Source: CAYYYA01 sp964517065
GTDB taxonomy: Bacteria; Patescibacteriota; Patescibacteriia; UBA1558; 2-01-FULL-52-15
Direction: 5' to 3'
Assembly (NCBI GenBank): GCA_964517065.1
Contig: CAZFBK010000017.1
Location: 1-15,840, forward strand
Length of the DNA: 15,840 nt
Positions 12,885 to 15,840 of this stretch are shown in pieces. Each line of letters opens with the position of its first letter. Within the stretch, counting starts at the first letter, position 1. The notes under the pieces were generated by a model. The model was not told where the DNA came from, ran no database searches, and saw only the letters and a list, made by a program, of their open reading frames with translations. The position numbers and the translations under genes were made by a program.

Positions 12885-14057
12885 ATGAGTGTCTCTCTTG
12901 AGCAACCATTTTCTGCTGTCTCCGGTCCCGATACCACAGAAATTGAGTATCGTGATGATAAGGAACAATTAAATCCGCCCTCAACTATTGAGATTACCAA
13001 TGACGGTGATAAGCCGTATCAGGTTGATCATCCGTGGATCAAAGATCACGTGCCGGTAGATCGTGATGGCCGGATAGAACCAACGACACCCGTGACCGTT
13101 GCCTATCCACGAGGACATGATTTTACTATGAATTTTGAACAGTATCTTTTGACTATAGGTTTGAATTATGACCGGTATCTGACCTATTATCGTCACCATC
13201 CCAGAGAAGATCATGATAGTGATCTACGGCGCATGCATCAAGCGGCTATTGAGTATCGAGGTCAGACGGCGCGCTATCTGAAAGATAAATGGCGGAAAGA
13301 AAACTCCGAAGCGCAACAACGATCACAACAAGAGTCCACAACAGTTCATAGTTACATTTGGAGAAAGGTTTTTGATCTAGGGATAGATGGCTTAGACGCA
13401 GAAGCTCCATGGGATTATAGAGCAGATTATTTAGACAAGTGTGATGAATTCATCTTCATAAAACCCGATAAGCTTAACGGAAATACGGAAGCTGTGGAGA
13501 CCCTAGAAAATAGTTTCGTCGTTGGTATACAAAGATCCCATGATGATAAGCATCTGGATGTTTCTCGCAATCCAGTGAAATACCTTCCTGAGCATCCAGA
13601 ATACGGACCAATATTTCTAGTCTTTATCCCTGATGTAGAAGATCTGTATCGGCAGATAAAAAATAAACTTCTTGAAGTATTGGATGAACGGCTGAGTCTC
13701 AAAGCATTGGAGCGCGGTGTTTCTCAAAAAGAGTACATGAGAACGGTAGCAGTAGAAAAAAGAATTTCAATTGACGAAGCATGGAAACAGGAGTTAGAGG
13801 CAATTAAGCTATCAAAAGCTCTAAAGTTTGGGCAACACGAGCAACTGAAATGGGCTACTAAGTTATTAGACTCGATAGGAGACCAGCTGGAAGACTATTT
13901 GTCGGACGATAGAATTGAAAAAAACTCACTATTGCTTTCTAGGCTAAAAGAAACAATAGACGCTGTAGATCGTGCGCGTGAGGTTTTAGCTGAAGAGCTG
14001 GCTCAAATGCCAGAGGAAATAAAAGCAGCACGCAAGGCGCGGGCGCAAAGTGTATGA
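12885..14057 (+). CDS. Unrecognised 390-aa protein, possible nuclease-like core
   Basis: I do not recognise a named family. The N-terminal 60 residues are acidic and probably disordered. Residues 80-140 are helical and contain many Tyr, Arg and His (YLTYYRHHPREDH). The central segment WDYRADYLDKCDEFIFIKP (176-194) followed by FVVGIQRSHDDKHL (211-224) and GPIFLVFIPDVEDL (241-254) has the strand pattern of a PD-(D/E)XK core: Asp after a helix, then a VGIQ strand. The expected E/D-x-K is not exact, so nuclease activity is only inference. Residues 255-385 are long charged helices, probably coiled coil. There is no signal peptide. It lies 34 bases after the RNase-like gene and may be co-expressed with it. 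Confidence 0.7.
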   Translation: MSVSLEQPFSAVSGPDTTEIEYRDDKEQLNPPSTIEITNDGDKPYQVDHPWIKDHVPVDRDGRIEPTTPVTVAYPRGHDFTMNFEQYLLTIGLNYDRYLTYYRHHPREDHDSDLRRMHQAAIEYRGQTARYLKDKWRKENSEAQQRSQQESTTVHSYIWRKVFDLGIDGLDAEAPWDYRADYLDKCDEFIFIKPDKLNGNTEAVETLENSFVVGIQRSHDDKHLDVSRNPVKYLPEHPEYGPIFLVFIPDVEDLYRQIKNKLLEVLDERLSLKALERGVSQKEYMRTVAVEKRISIDEAWKQELEAIKLSKALKFGQHEQLKWATKLLDSIGDQLEDYLSDDRIEKNSLLLSRLKETIDAVDRAREVLAEELAQMPEEIKAARKARAQSV

Positions 14058-14095
14058 GAGGAGTCTACTTAACAGTATAATTTTTATAAAATAAT

Positions 14096-14145
14096 CAGAC
14101 CGGCTCATCCATGAGTCGGTCTGTTGTCGGAGATGTTGCTCCGAC
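14096..14145 (+). terminator. Two tandem hairpins after 390-aa gene, cut by gap
   Basis: A 13-bp stem (14096-14108 with 14111-14123, one G-U pair) is followed by a second 7-bp hairpin (GTCGGAG 14126-14132, CTCCGAC 14139-14145). The T run expected of a terminator would lie in or beyond the N run, so the call is partial. Confidence 0.55.
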
Positions 14146-14148
14146 CGG

Positions 14149-14248
14149 NNNNNNNNNNNNNNNNNNNNNNNNNNNNNNNNNNNNNNNNNNNNNNNNNNNN
14201 NNNNNNNNNNNNNNNNNNNNNNNNNNNNNNNNNNNNNNNNNNNNNNNN
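14149..14248. other. Assembly gap, 100 N
   Basis: Exactly 100 N, a usual placeholder for a gap of unknown size. Order and distance of the two flanks are not certain. Confidence 0.95.
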
Positions 14249-14287
14249 TGGGGATAGTTTGTGTACAAATAGGCTGATCTTAGGGGT

Positions 14288-14316
14288 TTGACAAAATATA
14301 TTTTTGACTCTATAAT
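14288..14316 (+). promoter_or_regulatory. Perfect consensus sigma70-type promoter, probably rRNA
   Basis: TTGACA (14288-14293), exactly 17 bases, TATAAT (14311-14316). Start expected near 14323. It lies about 810 bases upstream of 23S and is the only perfect-consensus promoter here. Confidence 0.9.
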
Positions 14317-14322
14317 ACCACC

Positions 14323-14496
14323 ACTGAAGAGAATCTCAGATCGAAGAAATTTAATTTAGCTAACTTTAGCCCAATCATTGCTCTAAGCAATGAAAAGGAA
14401 AAGAAAATCAATGAGTTTAAAAGTAACCAGCGTACCAGTATAGTGGATTTTGGGGATTTTCTTAAGCCTCATAATCCGCGCCCGCCGCGGTTTTTT
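14323..14496 (+). ncRNA. Candidate short leader RNA between promoter and early terminator
   Basis: A transcript from the consensus promoter would be about 174 bases if it stopped at the terminator at 14476-14496. It contains a hairpin CATTGC/GCAATG (14376-14381 / 14387-14392) whose left side includes TGCTCT, the start of the boxA antitermination consensus. It also contains a possible 10-codon leader peptide MSLKVTSVPV (14411-14443, after AAGGAA). Either a small RNA or an rRNA leader with regulated read-through would fit; neither is shown. Confidence 0.35.
14476..14496 (+). terminator. Strong terminator between the consensus promoter and 23S
   Basis: CCGCG (14476-14480) and CGCGG (14486-14490) around CCCGC are followed by TTTTTT. 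Without antitermination, RNA from the promoter at 14288 would end here, well short of 23S. Confidence 0.8.
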
Positions 14497-14500
14497 GTTC

Positions 14501-14580
14501 GGGACGCTGAGCGTCCCAAATTGTCCCGCTCAGCGGGACGGACGCTCATTATCAAAGAAAATCACGACGCTAAGCGTCGT
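14501..14580. repeat. Three 17-bp palindromes sharing CGCTNAGCG
   Basis: GGGACGCTGAGCGTCCC (14501-14517), GTCCCGCTCAGCGGGAC (14523-14539) and ACGACGCTAAGCGTCGT (14564-14580) are each perfect 8-bp arms around one central base. The core CGCT-N-AGCG is constant while the outer 4 bases vary with their partners. Confidence 0.85.
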
Positions 14581-14593
14581 TCGCCCTTTCTAC

Positions 14594-14628
14594 CTAACTT
14601 CTAACTCCCAACTTCTAGCTTCTATCTA
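14594..14628. repeat. Heptad tandem repeat, CTAACTT type
   Basis: Five contiguous 7-mers: CTAACTT, CTAACTC, CCAACTT, CTAGCTT and CTATCTA. The reverse complement of CTAACTC (GAGTTAG) is the unit seen in murD at 6506-6533. Confidence 0.75.
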
Positions 14629-14639
14629 TAGTATCTAGG

Positions 14640-14874
14640 AACTGGTCTTTCTCCTGTGCCCTATACGGTGCAGCAGAACGACCGCTTTCTGGATGATATG
14701 ATTGTACGTTAACAATTGAATATTCATGAGCATCTTGTCATATCACGGTCAAACGTGATGTGGCGCCTCTGTCGAACACCCACCTAACAGTGGGACAGCC
14801 GTTCGATAGAGCTACTTACTAATATAATTTCATTAGTAGAGTAAGAATAAAACTAAACATATTTGCTAGCCCTG
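14640..14874 (+). other. Structured leader region upstream of 23S, no gene seen
   Basis: No protein or tRNA gene is seen. Stems: CTGTGCC/GGTGCAG with two G-U pairs (about 14654-14674); CATATCACG/CGTGATGTG (14739-14747, 14754-14762) with loop GTCAAA; and an 11-bp stem (14767-14777 with 14801-14811) enclosing CCCAC/GTGGG. A TATAAT at 14823-14828 could be a second promoter for 23S, but its -35 is poor. G-U pairs in the stems suggest folding as RNA. Confidence 0.45.
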
Positions 14875-15039
14875 CGCCATTCGTTGCACTCATGGAAGTT
14901 CTAAACCCAAAACTCTAAGCTCTAAACAAATCACAAATTCAAAATTCTAAAGTTTAAAAATTTAGAATTTGAATATTCGATATTGTTTAGAATTTAGAAC
15001 TTAGAATTTAGAATTTCGCCATGAGCGTAGTGATTGGCG
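14875..15039. repeat. 165-bp imperfect hairpin with heptad-repeat arms
   Basis: The outer arms (14875-14895 and 15019-15039) pair at 19 of 21 positions if three G-U pairs are allowed. Inner arms are built of TTCTAAN heptads on the left and TTTAGAA heptads on the right (14986-15013: four in a row, one CTTAGAA). A core at about 14921-14950 pairs with about 14957-14990. Confidence 0.75.
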
Positions 15040-15130
15040 TGGGGAGTTGGTGACACGTCACTCTGTACTTCAAGCAGAGAGATATCCGCCCCGCACCGTT
15101 ATGGTGCAGGGATGAAACTTCTAAAGTTTT
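15040..15130 (+). other. 23S leader segment just before mature 5' end
   Basis: Small stems: CTCTG/CAGAG, GCACC/GGTGC (15093-15097, 15103-15107) and AAACTT/AAGTTT (15115-15120, 15124-15129). No gene. Probably removed during 23S maturation; the exact 5' end is set only by similarity. Confidence 0.4.
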
Positions 15131-15840
15131 GGATAGTTGTCACTAAGGGCATATGGTGGATGCCTTGACATCAAAAGACGACGAAGGACGTAGCAATCTG
15201 CGATAAGCTTCGGTTAGGTGATAAGCAACCTATGACCCGGAGATTTCCGAATGGGGTAACCCATCTGTTCGAAGAACAGATATCCATACCTGAATACATA
15301 GGGTATGAGAAGACAACCTAGGGAACTGAAACATCTTAGTACCTAGAGGAAGAGAAAGAATTAACGCATCTATTAATTTTGCGAGCCACCGTCAAACGTG
15401 GTGCGTAGGATTAATAGGTGCCTCTATTCCCTGAGTAGTGGCGAGCGAAAAGGGAAGAGCCCAAACCTATTGTAAGATAATAGGTAGAAAGTGGGAGCCG
15501 CAAGGTTTTCATGGACTGCCTTGAAATGATCACAAGTCTAACGCTGCAATTGGGTGTTGTAAGAGATTACGTTTCGGAGTTTGTGAATCCGTATAAGAGT
15601 CTATAATTTATGTTCCTTAGCAGAACGATCTGGAAAGGTCGGCCAAAGAAGGTGAAAGCCCTGTAGGCGAAAAGGTTCATAGCTCTTAGTAATTTTCTTG
15701 AGTACTACGAGACCGGAGAAATCTCGTAGGAATCCAGCGTCACTATGCGCTAAGGCTAAATACTTTTGATGATCGATAGCGAACAAGTACCGTGAGGGAA
15801 AGGTGAAAAGCACCCCGATGAGGGGGATGAAATAGTATCT
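15131..15840 (+). rRNA. rrl: 23S ribosomal RNA, 5' part, truncated by window end
   Basis: Conserved domain I sequence starts near GGATAGTTGTCACTAAG and continues with CATATGGTGGATGCCTTG, AATCTGCGATAAGCTTCGG, ATTTCCGAATGGGGTAACCC, GGGAACTGAAACATCTTAG, GTGGCGAGCGAAAAGGGAAG, AGCCCTGTAGGCGAAAAGG, AAGGCTAAATAC and ACCGTGAGGGAAAGGTGAAA, as in Bacillus and E. coli 23S rRNA. Only the first 710 bases are present. Compared with remembered bacterial sequences there is a hairpin insertion at 15366-15421 and a probable second expansion near 15486-15550. No 16S or spacer tRNA gene lies between the gap and this gene. The minus-strand frame at 15601-15813 is spurious. Confidence 0.97.
15366..15421 (+). other. 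Hairpin insertion within 23S domain I
   Basis: GCATCTATTAAT (15366-15377) pairs with ATTAATAGGTGC (15410-15421) through 12 bp with one G-U; an inner stem CCAC/GTGG encloses CGTCAAAC. In E. coli and Bacillus the flanking AAGAA-AUUAA and CUCUAUUCCCUGAGUAG-like parts are nearly adjacent, so about 55 bases are extra. It shares GTCAAACGTG with the leader hairpin at 14739-14762. Confidence 0.65.

Noticed and set aside
14441..14600. Open frame across the CGCTNAGCG palindromes, and the 14450-14638 frame
   Set aside because: They cross a strong terminator and palindromic and heptad repeats; there is no start signal and no recognisable protein.
14594..15013. CRISPR array
   Set aside because: Repeat units are 7 bases and contiguous, without spacers of constant length, and no cas gene is present.
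15601..15813. Minus-strand frame of 70 residues
   Set aside because: It lies entirely inside 23S rRNA.

Overview
The window looks like a scaffold from a Patescibacteria (Candidate Phyla Radiation) genome, or a bacterium with a similar small genome. This is inference from several points: the partial 23S rRNA gene carries hairpin insertions, most genes lack a Shine-Dalgarno (SD) site, two single-pass membrane proteins are of types I associate with this group, and there are many short heptad and palindromic repeats between and inside genes. The genetic code appears standard, with TGA used as a stop. A run of exactly 100 N (14149-14248) marks an artificial scaffold join.

Layout. Positions 1-800 hold the 3' end of a DUF1428-family gene, a terminator and a 62-aa membrane protein. 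Positions 797-5295 hold a DinB-like protein (minus), a membrane-anchored GH3 glucosidase, a VOC/glyoxalase-fold protein, an anchored protein with an EF-hand-like loop, and an anchored protein with an MliC-type lysozyme-inhibitor domain. Next come a small helical protein with a consensus promoter and strong SD (5435-5701) and murD (5811-7208). A convergent terminator separates murD from a minus-strand block: an M23 peptidase with a peptidoglycan-binding domain, a short archaeal-type adenylosuccinate synthetase, an M23-like protein that has lost its zinc ligands, and a 72-aa Cys-rich protein overlapping it. Three minus-strand tRNA genes follow (Leu-UAG, Val-GAC, Ala-GGC), then a 59-aa Ala-rich coiled-coil protein, a beta-CASP metallo-beta-lactamase RNase-like protein and an unrecognised 390-aa protein. 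After the gap lie a consensus promoter, an early terminator, about 640 bases of repeats and foldable RNA, and the first 710 bases of a 23S rRNA gene with no 16S gene before it.

Functional themes. Several products act on or in the cell envelope: MurD makes a peptidoglycan precursor, the M23/PG-binding protein probably cuts or remodels peptidoglycan, the MliC protein may shield the cell from lysozyme-like attack, and GH3 probably trims extracellular glucans. No metabolic pathway is complete here.

Signals that stand out: (i) five genes have a -10 box ending 6-7 bases before the ATG, as expected for leaderless mRNAs, while three small genes have strong SD sites instead; (ii) a family of 7-bp tandem repeats occurs near the rRNA and, in frame, inside murD next to a 28-base palindrome; (iii) a 165-base imperfect hairpin precedes 23S; (iv) palindromic repeats abut all three tRNA 3' ends and include CCA bases; (v) a degenerate M23 gene overlaps a Cys-rich gene.
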